A stretch of DNA of 64,000 nucleotides from contig PS015202.1 in NCBI GenBank assembly GCA_048213135.1, positions 109,378 to 173,377 of the forward strand, written 5' to 3'. A program made the position numbers and the translations under genes. A model generated the notes under the pieces. That model had not been told where the DNA came from. It saw only the letters and a list, made by a program, of their open reading frames with translations, and ran no database searches. The stretch's first letter is position 1, and each line of letters begins with the position of its first letter. The stretch is from Reclinomonas americana ATCC 50394 (Eukaryota; Jakobida; Jakobea; Jakobida). Of the stretch, positions 45,058 to 56,452 are shown piece after piece.

Positions 45058-45441
45058 ATGAGCGACGAAGACGTGTCTCACCTGAGCGACTCGCAGTGGC
45101 GTGAGCGACTGGAGCCGGGAGTGTTTGCAGTGGTGAGTTCACCACTCTGCATGCATGTGTGTGTGAGTCGTTGCGTTTGCTGACACTCCAGTCACTCAGC
45201 TGCGACAAAAGTCAACGGAGCGACCAGGCACCAGCAAGTACAACAAGTACCACCCGGCCGATGGTGGTGAGTGTGTGAGACTCCGTGTGAGAATGTGATT
45301 GTGCTGATCACTGACTGCCTCTCTCCCCTTTCCAGTGTTCCGCTGCGTCGGCTGTGACACACCACTGTACCAGGCCAACACCAAGTTTGGTGAGTGCGAT
45401 GTTGCTTGCGAAGCAGGGGCGCGGACGATGTGACTGACACT

Positions 45442-45480
<39 letters not shown>

Positions 45481-45844
45481 GCTGATCGCAGACAGCGGAT
45501 GTGGATGGCCGGCGTTCTACGAGGGCATTCCGGGGGCCATCACCGAGACCACCGATGAGGACGGCCACCGCACCGAGATCACCTGCACCAAGTGTGGCGG
45601 ACATGTTTCGTTTGTATTTATAATCGTCTTGCAGCGATAATGAGCCAAGAAGTCTCACATGTTTGTTGATGTTGCGTAGCTCGGCCACGTTTTCAAGGGC
45701 GAGGGCTTTGCCACCCCCACGGACGAGCGGCACTGCGTGAATGGCATTTGCTTGCGCTTCGAGGCCGGACCCAAGTCGGCCGGCACTGAACCCGCTGGTG
45801 CCGGCGCATCAGCTGGCGGCAGCGGTAGTGGCAGCAGCCGCTAA
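45058..45844 (+). CDS. MSRB: Methionine-R-sulfoxide reductase (MsrB)
   Basis: Reduces Met-R-SO in proteins. Spliced protein: MSDEDVSHLSDSQWRERLEP, then LRQKSTERPGTSKYNKYHPA, FRCVGCDTPLYQANTKFDSG, CGWPAFYEGIPGAITE, ITCTKCGGHLGHVFKGEGF and DERHCVNGICLRFEAGP, with a Gly/Ser/Ala tail ending at TAA 45842-45844. The two CxxC pairs (CVGC, CTKC) bind zinc. The catalytic residue in RHCVNG is Cys (TGC), not selenocysteine, although the genome has tRNA-Sec. WGWPAF-type CGWPAF and GGHLGHVF are diagnostic. One intron contains a (TG)n run (about 45444-45479). Start is the first ATG after a short leader. Confidence 0.93.
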
Positions 45845-46008
45845 TGGAGGCATGCGGTGGTATGTGTGTAGAAAGGGAGGGTCGGCAAGGGAGCGTTGTC
45901 ACTGTAAATGAAGCATTTCATTGACAACTCTGCTCGTGAGTGAGTGAGAGCACGCAGTCTGCAGGTACGTTGACAGTGCATGGTTGGTCGTTCACTGCTG
46001 GGCTGCAG

Positions 46009-46338
46009 TCACGTGCTGAGGCCGATTCTGCCGGTGGGAGGAAACACTGGAGGATCGATATTCATCAGTGCGACTGCCACGCACACTTGGACTGAGTTCC
46101 TGTCAACGATCGGCAGCAACTGTACTCTACCGCGCGTACCTAGTGTGTGCTCCTCCGCCACACGGCGCTCACTTCCCTTCTCTGCTCGTTCCACGCGACG
46201 CCACAAAGAGCGAAGAATTTCACGAACTTCCGGCTCATCGCAGTGGTTTCGCAGGAACCGCAAGCCACTCTGGATGTACAAATCGTCGCCTCTCCCGTGC
46301 TCCTTCGCCAGCTCTTCGAGGCGAACCACCAGATCCAT
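46009..46338 (-). CDS. Hypothetical protein, 109 residues
   Basis: Single open exon starting MDLVVRLEELAKEHGRGDDL and continuing YIQSGLRFLRNHCDEPEVRE, ILRSLWRRVERAEKG. The first 60 residues look helical and folded. The remainder (GTRGRVQLLPIVDRNS, VALMNIDPPVFPPTG) may be coding or may include an unrecognised intron. Stop at 46011-46009. It is divergent from the LRR gene at 46629. No family recognised. Confidence 0.45.
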   Translation of the reverse strand: MDLVVRLEELAKEHGRGDDLYIQSGLRFLRNHCDEPEVREILRSLWRRVERAEKGSERRVAEEHTLGTRGRVQLLPIVDRNSVQVCVAVALMNIDPPVFPPTGRIGLST

Positions 46339-46628
46339 GCTTTGTGAAGAGAACTCGATTATGATCAGTGCGGCCGCTGCGCGGTCCTGCTGAGTGGTGA
46401 AGTTGCAGCATCAAATATGCAACCTCCATCACGATTACGTACAGGGGCATGTTCTTATGTGCATTATATGTGCACAGTGGACGTCTGCACGAGTTGCAAC
46501 CCCCAGCTTCTCGACGAACGCATTTCTCGTGTCGGTGTCCTGTGTTATGCATCACGCTTCGTTGACCATTTCTCTGACCACAGTGTCTCTGTGCTCTCCT
46601 CGCACACCCTACGGACAACACCAGCAAC

Positions 46629-49142
46629 ATGTTAGAGGGAACTCGACTCTCACTGGCCTTCCGCGAACTGCGTGAGCTTCCGGTGCCTGTGTTGCGCAAG
46701 TACAGCAAACGCATCCGTGAGTTGGATGTGAGCAGCAATGAGCTCAGGTGCGCACACACACAGTGTGAGAGAGACGTGTTGTGTTTGTAGTGTGTGTCCC
46801 TCCTCTCTCTCTCTCTCTCTTTCTTACATCATGACAATCAGTGATCTGACTGCACTGGNNNNNNNNNNNNNNNNNNNNNNNNNNNNNNNNNNNNNNNNNN
46901 NNNNNNNNNNNNNNNNNNNNNNNNNNNNNNNNNNNNNNNNNNNNNNNNNNNNNNNNNNNNNNNNNNNNNNNNNNNNNNNNNNNNNNNNNNNNNNNNNNNN
47001 NNNNNNNNNNNNNNNNNNNNNNNNNNNNNNNNNNNNNNNNNNNNNNNNNNNNNNNNNNNNNNNNNNNNNNNNNNNNNNNNNNNNNNNNNNNNNNNNNNNN
47101 NNNNNNNNNNNNNNNNNNNNNNNNNNNNNNNNNNNNNNNNNNNNNNNNNNNNNNNNNNNNNNNNNNNNNNNNNNNNNNNNNNNNNNNNNNNNNNNNNNNN
47201 NNNNNNNNNNNNNNNNNNNNNNNNNNNNNNNNNNNNNNNNNNNNNNNNNNNNNNNNNNNNNNNNNNNNNNNNNNNNNNNNNNNNNNNNNNNNNNNNNNNN
47301 NNNNNNNNNNNNNNNNNNNNNNNNNNNNNNNNNNNNNNNNNNNNNNNNNNNNNNNNNNNNNNNNNNNNNNNNNNNNNNNNNNNNNNNNNNNNNNNNNNNN
47401 NNNNNNNNNNNNNNNNNNNNNNNNNNNNNNNNNNNNNNNNNNNNNNNNNNNNNNNNNNNNNNNNNNNNNNNNNNNNNNNNNNNNNNNNNNNNNNNNNNNN
47501 NNNNNNNNNNNNNNNNNNNNNNNNNNNNNNNNNNNNNNNCCGTGTCGCTCCCGTCCGGACTTGGTGTCGGTGGTGCAGGTGCCCCTAACGGTGGTGGTGT
47601 TGGTGGGACTCCAGCCGATGCGTTGCTGGCGGAAAAGGAGGCGCGACTGCGGAATCGGCGGGAGCAGCAGCGCAAGATGTTGTCGGAGGTGGCGTTTGAG
47701 ACGGCGGCTGCACCGACGGCCGGTGAACTCAATCGTAACGCGCTGTCACCGCGCTCTGCCAACAGCACGCCACACACATCAATCACGGGTCTCACGCGGG
47801 AGCAGGTGCAGTTCTTGCAACAGCAGCAGCAGCAGCTGCAACAGCACCGACAATCGCAGCAGCAACAGCAGCAACCGCAGCAGCAAGAGAACCGACCTTC
47901 GCGCTCCATGTCCATGCCGGCGGGCCGTGCCGACCTGCTGGCGGAGATCAGGTCACGGGAGCACCCGATGCAGCAGCACATGGATGTGGTGGTGGACACG
48001 GAGGCAGTTGCGTGTTGAGGACTGAGGCAAGATGGTTTTGTCATGCAACTGACACTCGTGTCGTGTGTGTGTGTGTGTCTGTGGCGTAGGTACGTCGACG
48101 CGCTCAGCAACAACCGATTGGTCTGCCGACCTCGCAGGCGCCGGCAGCAGCCGCCGCCGCCGCAGGTGGGCAAACTCCGCGGCAACGACCACCCCCACCG
48201 CCACCCCCCAAACGGCAAGTGCCGATCGGCATGGACTCGACCGTCGCCGATCTCGACGACAGCGACCTCGACACCGAGTACGCCAACATGCAGAGTGAGT
48301 TTGGCGACGACGACTTCACGCTGGCCTCACAGGCGCCACTGGCCTCGGCGGTGCAGCAACGACAGTCGGCAGAAGCAGCCGCCGCCGTCGCCGCCGGTGC
48401 GCTGTCACCCCGAGGTGTGACGCCGGGTGGCGAGCAGCAGCAGCAGGTGCCAGCGCAGCGCAGAGTGACCGGGCAGCGCTTGGCGGGCATCGACAACCCC
48501 AACGCCATCGCCAATGCACGCACACTGCTGCGTCCGGTGGCCGCCGACAAGACACCCGTCCCCACGACCGAGCGCGCTCAGCTGTCGCAAGCCATGGTTG
48601 ATCCACCGTCGTCCCGCGAGCCAAGCATGCGCGTGCGGTCACAATCACAATCGCAACAACAAGTGCAGCAGGAGCAGCAGCAGCAGCAGCAGCCGTCGCC
48701 ACCACAGCAGCAGCAGCAGCAGCAAACGATGCCAGTCGCAACCGCAGCAGGGCCCGTGCGTACCGCCAGCGCACAAGCCAACGGCCGCTCCCCACACCCA
48801 CTGTTCCCCGAGGACATTGACGAGCGCACCGAGCCGGCCTCGACCATTGCCTCCTCCGCCCACCCCCTAGCCTCCGTCGCCGCACGCGCCTCACGCGAAC
48901 CCGCTCCCGCCATCGGCCTCACCCACCGCCTCGACAAGGCCGCCCGCCTCACCCAACTAACCGCCCTCGACGGCCCTCTCCCCGAACTACCACGCCTGCC
49001 CGAGTTCGACACGGACGGCGCCCCCGATCTGCACCAACAACCGCAATTCCTCCCCTCCGAGATCCAGTTGCTGACCGACGTGATGCCACCGCCGCCACGC
49101 AACGACGGCGCTCCAGAGGAGGAAGACTGGGACGACGCATGA
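46629..49142 (+). CDS. Leucine-rich repeat protein with WH2-like and polyQ/polyP C-terminus
   Basis: Starts MLEGTRLSLAFRELRELPVP with KYSKRIRELDVSSNELSDLT, the beginning of an LRR domain. The LRR body is lost in the N gap 46859-47539. After the gap the protein is disordered: AEKEARLRNRREQQRKMLSE, a Gln-rich stretch, then RADLLAEIRSREHPM. The latter resembles a WH2 actin-binding motif (LLxxIrxgxxL). A gttgcg donor (48007) joins in frame to VRRRAQQQPIGLPTSQAP, then a Pro run and DSTVADLDDSDLDTEYANMQ. Further polyQ and a Pro/acidic tail end WDDA at 49140-49142. LRR plus Pro-rich plus WH2 recalls leiomodin-like actin regulators, but this is inference. Confidence 0.65.
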
Positions 49143-49256
49143 ACGTACACGGGAGTAAAAAAGTTGTCCGCGTCCTCCTCCGTCTGTGTGTGCCGGCACC
49201 GCCATTGGATGTTCAGTCGCAGCAGCGCAGGCGGCCTTGCGCCGCGTGCCGCATCC

Positions 49257-52200
49257 ATGTGGACGCGACTGGCCACCGCCTGGCACGCACGTCCCTTCCA
49301 CCAACAACACCAACAACAACAGTTCTTTGCACTTTCGCATCGCCAGCACTTTCATCGTCGCTCCCGCCACGACAATGGCAGCCGCAGTGCGAGCAGCGCA
49401 GGTGGAGGAGGCAGTGACAACAGCGGTAACAACAACAACGATGAGGAGAGTCAGTTGTGGTTGAGTGACAAAAGTGAGAAGCAGTCGCGTTCTCGCACAA
49501 AGACGCAGACTGACCAGGGTGAGTACGCACGCGTGTGTGTGTGTGTGTCTGGAGTGAGAGAGCGTGTGTGTTGTGCTGACACGTGTGTGTGTGTGTGTGC
49601 GTTTTGAGTAGAGATTGCTGAGGAGGATGCTGTGGATGGGAGTTTGCTTGTGCATCCTCGTCGTGCGTCTTCGTCTTCGTCGTCGGCGACTCGCCCTGAG
49701 TCGAGTGAGGAGAGTGAGGATGATGATGCGGAGGGCGAGGNNNNNNNNNNNNNNNNNNNNNNNNNNNNNNNNNNNNNNNNNNNNNNNNNNNNNNNNNNNN
49801 NNNNNNNNNNNNNNNNNNNNNNNNNNNNNNNNNNNNNNNNNNNNNNNNNNNNNNNNNNNNNNNNNNNNNNNNNNNNNNNNNNNNNNNNNNNNNNNNNNNN
49901 NNNNNNNNNNNNNNNNNNNNNNNNNNNNNNNNNNNNNNNNNNNNNNNNNNNNNNNNNNNNNNNNNNNNNNATGATGATGATGATGATGATGAGGATGATG
50001 AGGATGATGATGATGATGACGATGAGGATGATGAGGATGATGACACAAATGTGTTTGTGGCGGGCGCGCGTGGCAGCTCGCCGGCCAACACGTCGAGTGA
50101 TGCCAGTGCCGGAGGTGAGAGGCACGGGAGAGGCAGTGTGAGAGCTTGCAGCTCCGGAGGACTCCGATGGAGACAAGAGACAAGAGAGATGAGAGAGAGA
50201 ACGAGAGGCTGTGTGCTGTTGGAGACAACTCTGCGTCGTCTGAAATGCATGTGTCCTTGTTGCTGTTGCGCAGCCTTGGTGCATCCGAGTAGTCTGCCGC
50301 TGCCGAGCGAGCTGCTGGTGATTCCGTTGTATCGGCGACCGGTGTTTCCGGGCATTGTGGCGCCGATCTTGCTGCAGGACGATGACTTTGTGCGGCAGTT
50401 GACCAGTCTGCGCGATTCCGGTGTCAAGCATGTGGGTCTGTTCTTGGCCAAGGAGGCGCCGGCGGGGACGCCGGATGCCTCTGGCGCCGCAGCTGGTACG
50501 GCTGGTGCTGCAGCGTCGCCGTCGTCGAGCCCGTCGGATGCCGCCAAGGCGACCGACAGTACCAAGGCCGGCGACAAGGTGCCTAGCAGTTGTCTCCGTC
50601 GTATTGATTGATTGCTTGCTCATTTCGTCGCGCAGGACAAGAAACCGGGAAGCAGCAAAGAGGAAGATGTGCAACGGCTGGTCAAGAGCATGGAGCAAGT
50701 GCACCACATCGGTGTGATTGCGCGCATCATTCGCATCCTGCCGAGTCGATCGGGCGGAGCGCAAGTCATGTTGTCGGGACTGAGTCGTATCGAGGCCGTT
50801 GAGGAGGTGAAGAATCGCGATCGACTGACTGTGCGTGTGCGCCACCTGAAGGTGAGTACGTCCTGCCTGACAGCGTGTGTGTGTGAGCATCTCATTGTTT
50901 TGCTCTGCTTGCAGAACAAACCGATTGACACGTCGGACACGGAAGTCAAGGCCTACACTGTGGAGATTGTGAACACGATCAAGGACATTCTCAAGGTGCC
51001 TCCTTCAAGCAGAGAAGCGGGAATCTGCGTGTTCCAGAGCACTAACACGTGCCTCCCCCCGCACAGCTGAACCCCTTCTTCAAGGAGCAGCTGCAGACGT
51101 TCCTCGATCAAGTGGACCTGGGCAATCCGAGCGAGTTGGCCGACCTGGCTGCGGCGCTGACCACGGCCGAGGCTGTCAAGTTGCAGGAAGTGTTGGACGC
51201 TGTGGAGTTGCACGACCGTCTGTCCAAGTCACTGACGCTGATCAAGACCGAGTTGGATCTCAACATGATCCAGCAAAAGATTCAGCGGCAGCTGGAGGAC
51301 AACATCAGCCAGACGCACCGCCGATACATGCTCATGGAGCAGCTGAAGGCCATCAAGAAGGAGCTGGGGCTGGAGCGTGAGGACAAGGACACCGTGATCA
51401 AGAAGTTCCGCGATCGGCTGGCCGAGCTCAAGGTGCCGGAGCACGCCAACAAAGTGATTGAGAACGAGATGGTGAGTTGCTGGCGCAGCGCAAGGAAATA
51501 TGTCAGATGCTGATGGTGGTTTCTTGTTCTGCTCTACCTCGTAGAATAAGCTGCAAATGTTGGAGGCGTCGAGCGCCGAGTTCAACATGACGCACAACTA
51601 TCTCGACTGGCTCACTTCGTTGCCGTGGGGCATCTACTCCACCGAGAATCTCGACATCAAGCACGCCAAGGGTGAGCGAAGAGGGGAAGGGGGATCAAAG
51701 AGAGGGAGAGCGCAGGCAGTAAGCACGAGCATCATTCTGTTCTTCGTTGCTCCATCGTGCTCTGTTTCTCTCGCTCCGCGTCTCTTTACCAGTCTCTCTG
51801 TCTCTATCTGAGCCTCTTTGGTAGTCTCTCTGTCTCTTTGTCTTTCTGTCTTTCTTTCTTTCTGTCTGTCTGTCGGTGTGTGTGGCTGTCTCTCTCTCTC
51901 TCTCTGTTCTCCTTTGTCTTGCTCTCCTCTTTTCCTCTGTCCCCTTGCTCCGTTCTTCCCCCCCCTTCTCTCTTTCTCTCTGCTCTGCTGTGTGCTCCTC
52001 GATTCTTCCCTCCTGTTGCCCCTTGTCTCCTTCTCTCTGCTCAGTTCTGCTCTATTCTGCCGCTTCACTTCTTCTCTCCTTCTCTCCTTCTCTTGCTCTC
52101 CTCTGCTCCACTGTCCTCTTTCCTTTCCCCCCTCCCCCCTCCCCTTTCTCTTCCCCTTATCGTGCTCACCTTTCTTGCACAACGCAGCGGTGCTCGAGGA

Positions 52201-54180
52201 GGACCACTTTGGCCTGGACGATGTGAAGCAGCGAATCCTGGAGTTTATTGCTGTCGGTGGCCTGCGCGGCACTGTGCAAGGTAAAATCCTGTGCATGGTC
52301 GGACCGCCTGGTGTCGGCAAGACCTCCATCGGCAAGTCGATTGCGCGCTCGTTGGACCGCTCCTTCTACCGCTTCTCGGTTGGCGGCCTCAGTGATGTGG
52401 CTGGTGAGAGCGCAAATAATCGTTCACCTGCACATACAATGATTCTCATTTCTCCGTTTTGAACAGAAATCAAGGGCCACCGACGAACGTACATTGGCGC
52501 CATGCCCGGCAAGCTGCTGCAGTGCTTGAAGACCACACAGAAGGCCAACCCGGTCATCATGATTGACGGTCGGTGGAGTATGCGCGCTCACTCTGGACAT
52601 TCAGAAGTGACGCTCATGTCCCCCCTGCGCACAGAAATCGACAAGCTTGGTCGTGGATACCAGGGTGACCCGGCGTCGGCACTCCTCGAGGTGCTCGACC
52701 CGGAGCAAAACCACGCATTCCTGGACCACTTCCTTGACGTGCCGTTCGATCTGTCCAAGGTTCTGTTCGTGTGCACCGCCAACTCGCTCGACACCATCTC
52801 CAAGCCGCTGCTCGATCGCATGGAAATCATCCGGCTGAGCGGCTACGTGTTGGAGGAGAAGGTGGCGATCGCCAACCGGTACCTCATCCCGCACGCAGCC
52901 ACAGACTCGGGCATCACCATGGTTTGTGTGTTGAAATGGGGCACAGAGGGAAAAGACAATGTGAGTTGCTGAACATGGATTGGTGGCCACAGGAGCAAGT
53001 GAAAATCACCGACGGAGCCATTGAGGAGCTGTGCAAGTCATACTGCCGCGAGGCTGGCGTGCGCAATCTGCAAAAGCACATTGAGAAGGTGTTCCGCAAG
53101 GCCGCCTACAAGGTGAGCGTTGGTGTGTGGATAATTTGGAGGAAGTGCACCGCTGAATCCGAGGTGAATGCACCACCAGCTGGCCGCCAAGGAGGTCGAG
53201 AATGTCACGGTGACACCGGAGAACCTCTCGGACTATGTCGGCAAGCCGGTGTTTACGTCGGATCGCTACTATGCGCGCACCCCTGTTGGCGTCGTTGCGT
53301 GCGCGCTCTCTGCCTGCATCCAACTATTCGCCCGTCCACTCACCCGTTTCCACACACAGACCATGGGCCTGGCCTGGACGGCGATGGGTGGCAGCACGCT
53401 GTACATTGAGACGGTGCTCGAGAAGGCGTACTCGTCCTACAAGAAGCTGACCACGGCCGCCGAAGCCAAGGATGCCAGCGCCAAGGACGAGGAGCGATCG
53501 CTGTCCGGAGGTCGCCTGAAGGTCACCGGCCAGCTGGCGTCGGTGATGCAGGAGAGCACCGACGTGGCGTACACATACGCCCGCCACTTCTTCTATGAGA
53601 CGGTGCTGCCGAATCTGCCGGCGGACAGCGGGGTCGACACGTCGTTCTTTGACCATGTGCGTGTGGGAGAGAAAGGGAGGGAGGGGAAAATGCTTGATCC
53701 TTCTCATCCTTTTCTCTGTTGGCAGGCGCGCATCCACCTGCACGTGCCGGAGGGTGCGACACCGAAGGATGGTCCGTCGGCCGGTTGCACGGTGGCCACC
53801 TCGATTCTCTCGCTCGCACTCAACGTGCCGGTGCGCCACAACTTGGCCATGACGGGCGAGATCACGCTGACAGGTATTTGAGTTTGTGCTTGTCTGTGTT
53901 CTTCCTCCTGACTGTCTGACTGACTGACCGCTCACTCGCCGCAGGCAAAATCCTCCCGATCGGTGGCGTCAAGGAAAAGACAATCGCAGCAAAGCGCAGC
54001 GGCATCACGCGTGTGATTCTGCCGGCCGGCAACCGCAGCGACTGGGACGAGATGCCGGAGCACATCAAGAAGGGCATCAAGGTGCACTTTGTCAAGACCT
54101 TTGAAGACGTCTTCAAGATCGCCTTCCCCACCGTGGCCAGACACGCGCGCAAGACGCACAAGCCCGCCAAGAAGAACTAG
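49257..54180 (+). CDS. LON: Mitochondrial Lon protease (AAA+ serine protease)
   Basis: Matrix quality-control protease. The start [20 protein letters not shown] gives an Arg-rich, acid-free presequence. A Ser/Gly/Asn-rich and then strongly acidic linker follows, broken by the gap 49741-49970. LON N-domain: [20 protein letters not shown] and [16 protein letters not shown]. Central helical region: [20 protein letters not shown] and [23 protein letters not shown]+: Walker [26 protein letters not shown] and [20 protein letters not shown]. Protease: catalytic Ser in [10 protein letters not shown] and Lys in [16 protein letters not shown]. It ends [11 protein letters not shown] at 54180. About 14 introns; one (about 51671-52186) is unusually long and pyrimidine-rich. 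Confidence 0.95.
51720..52185 (+). repeat. Long polypyrimidine (CT-rich) tract inside a Lon intron
   Basis: Within the intron that splits the Lon helical and AAA+ regions, about 450 bases are almost purely C and T on the plus strand (many tctctct, cctccc and ttctttct runs). The bases just before the acceptor are normal (cttgcacaacgcag). Typical introns here are under 120 nt, so this is a local expansion. Such mirror-rich homopurine/homopyrimidine DNA can form triplex structures. Confidence 0.7.
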
Positions 54181-54228
54181 AAGAGAACGAAATCGCAAAC
54201 ACAATACACTTGGCCTTGCTCTCGTTTG

Positions 54229-54787
54229 TCATGCCACCGCGGCCGTAATGTAAAGCCCCACCACACAACCGTAGCCGAGGACAAACACCACCGATCGCAG
54301 CGTGGCCATAGCGTTGTTGGCGCCCATCAGGTACACGATAATATACAGTGCGCGCAAGCCGAGGAAACCAATCGACAATCCATTCACCCAACCGCGCTGC
54401 GATGCCTCCATCGGCACCTGCATGTGCGCAATGATGGCGGCGGCGGCGAAGAAGGGCGTCACCTCCAGAGAGTTGAGATGGGCGTTGTAGGCGCGACGAC
54501 CCCAGCCTGTGCAATTAGTGTGAGAGAGAGAGAGAGACGCGAGAGCTCTCAGACTTGACACACGTGCCATCGAGCACTTCAGCTGCTTGCTTGCGAGGGT
54601 CCACGTTGTCGTACTTGCCCTTGTTGCGATGAATCCTGTGTGTGTGAGGGAGAGAGAGAGTGAGAGTGTGCATTTGTGTGTGTGTGTGTGTGTTTTGTCG
54701 CAATGCGCACCATACGGATTTGAGTGTCGATGGCACGTACACCAGAATGCCGGCGGCGAGCACACACCAGAGAGGAATGGTCAACAT
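54229..54787 (-). CDS. MAPEG-family membrane protein
   Basis: Four-helix membrane protein related to microsomal glutathione transferases. Start MLTIPLWCVLAAGILVYVPS (54787), then KGKYDNVDPRKQAAEVLDG, GRRAYNAHLNSLEVTPFFAA, AAIIAHMQVPMEASQRGWVN, FLGLRALYIIVYLMGANNAM and TLRSVVFVLGYGCVVGLYIT. It ends TAAVA with TGA 54231-54229. RRAYNAHLNSLEVTPFFAAA and FLxLRxxYIxxY are MAPEG signatures. The join DG|WGRRAY works best with a GC donor (gcacgt). Substrate is unknown; the short compact form resembles bacterial-type MAPEG proteins. Its stop is 48 bp from the convergent Lon stop. Confidence 0.85.
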
Positions 54788-54807
54788 GCTTGAGGAAGGG
54801 AGTGAGA

Positions 54808-56452
54808 NNNNNNNNNNNNNNNNNNNNNNNNNNNNNNNNNNNNNNNNNNNNNNNNNNNNNNNNNNNNNNNNNNNNNNNNNNNNNNNNNNNNNNNNNNNNN
54901 NNNNNNNNNNNNNNNNNNNNNNNNNNNNNNNNNNNNNNNNNNNNNNNNNNNNNNNNNNNNNNNNNNNNNNNNNNNNNNNNNNNNNNNNNNNNNNNNNNNN
55001 NNNNNNNNNNNNNNNNNNNNNNNNNNNNNNNNNNNNNNNNNNNNNNNNNNNNNNNNNNNNNNNNNNNNNNNNNNNNNNNNNNNNNNNNNNNNNNNNNNNN
55101 NNNNNNNNNNNNNNNNNNNNNNNNNNNNNNNNNNNNNNNNNNNNNNNNNNNNNNNNNNNNNNNNNNNNNNNNNNNNNNNNNNNNNNNNNNNNNNNNNNNN
55201 NNNNNNNNNNNNNNNNNNNNNNNNNNNNNNNNNNNNNNNNNNNNNNNNNNNNNNNNNNNNNNNNNNNNNNNNNNNNNNNNNNNNNNNNNNNNNNNNNNNN
55301 NNNNNNNNNNNNNNNNNNNNNNNNNNNNNNNNNNNNNNNNNNNNNNNNNNNCCGGAGGGCAGTCTTGTGTGGTAATGGTTTACACTCCAACACCACTGCT
55401 CGTACCGTCAGTACACGAGTGCACCACTGACTGAGGATGCATCGACAGAAGACTCGGAGGCAATCGTCGATCGTGACTGGGATTGGAGGTCTCCATCCAG
55501 ATGTTTCACGCTCTACATTGTGTTGCAGACAATAAATGAACCAGTTGAAGCTGAAAATCTGCAAGGCGTACATTCTGACCCCTCTCGGCACGTACTCACC
55601 ATCGAGCACTGGTTGACATTCATTCTAGCACTGGAATACATGTTGCACGGCTACAATCGGTGGATGAGAAAAACTGGGGCAGTCCAAACCGAGCAAAACC
55701 AGCCACCAATCTTGTTCGAATGTGACTTGCCTCTTTGCTTGCTGTGGTCCGCACTTGTCCGCACGGAAGCCAGCAACGCGATAGGACTTTGAACGATTGG
55801 GGAGGGGGCCGTGCTGCCGCATCGATGTGTCGTGAGAGCGCCCACCAGGTCGACATGCAGTTCAAGAGTCGACGTCGACGTCGACCACCACATCGGCGTA
55901 CAGCTGTTCCCCGATTGCCAGAGCTGGAGAGTACCCTGTACCCCGACCTTTCCCGGTCGACTGTACCCCGTACCCCGAGGGCAAAAAAGTGCTGTACCCC
56001 CGTACCCCACGTCCCGCGCACCCCCATCGAGTCGGTCCTCTGACGTCGCACATATCGGAAAAACACACCGCGGTCGGTTGCTGGTGGAGGAGGTGTGCGA
56101 TCTGTGGAGGAACAAGTGGTCGTTTGTACCCATGTGCGTGCGCGAGAGAAGAAAAGAAACAGGCGGAGAAAAAGAGAATGCAAACGTCGACGTCGACTCC
56201 ATTCTCTCTCCTCGCTGCGCACGCAGAAGGCGATGCAGATTGTGAAGATAGAGACACACAAGGAGAAGAGAGACAACGTGCACTCGCAGCGGTCACAGCC
56301 AGACGACGTTCACGCGCCTTCCAAGTCGGGCGGACGCACAATTTTGTTTTATTTTCGTTGTTGCTCCGCGCCACGCACGCACGCACGCACACACACAGTC
56401 CACACTCAAGAAAGGACTCACTTACACACGTACACACTCGCGCATCATCAAC
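54808..56452. other. Gap plus 1.1 kb gene-poor region with GTACCCC repeats
   Basis: N gap 54808-55351, then about 1.1 kb before the epimerase start. Open frames on either strand show no family pattern. At 55931-56008, six GTACCC(C) units occur, some back to back, with gtcgacgtcgac repeats nearby (55866 and 56186). A CA/GC-rich stretch follows to 56450. Nothing codes with confidence. Confidence 0.45.
55931..56008. repeat. Short irregular GTACCCC repeat cluster
   Basis: Six occurrences of GTACCC within about 78 bases (starting near 55932, 55939, 55963, 55970, 55994 and 56001). Two are directly adjacent as GTACCCCGTACCCC. It is a C-rich, strand-asymmetric array too short and irregular for a telomere. 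Function unknown. Confidence 0.6.

Noticed and set aside
45058-45844. MsrB as a selenoprotein
   Set aside because: With tRNA-Sec nearby I checked the catalytic position. It is a normal Cys codon (RHCVNG), so no UGA recoding is needed.
54808-55351. Long open frames running through blocks of X residues
   Set aside because: They are produced by N runs and have no meaning until the gaps are closed. The same applies to all eleven gaps.
55520-55792. Small plus-strand open frame in the gene-poor island
   Set aside because: Hydrophobic-looking but without codon bias, splice signals or family pattern; minus-strand frames over the same bases look equally open.
55931-56008. Interstitial telomere
   Set aside because: GTACCCC units are too few and irregular, and no known telomere repeat matches this heptamer. 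It is kept only as a repeat cluster.
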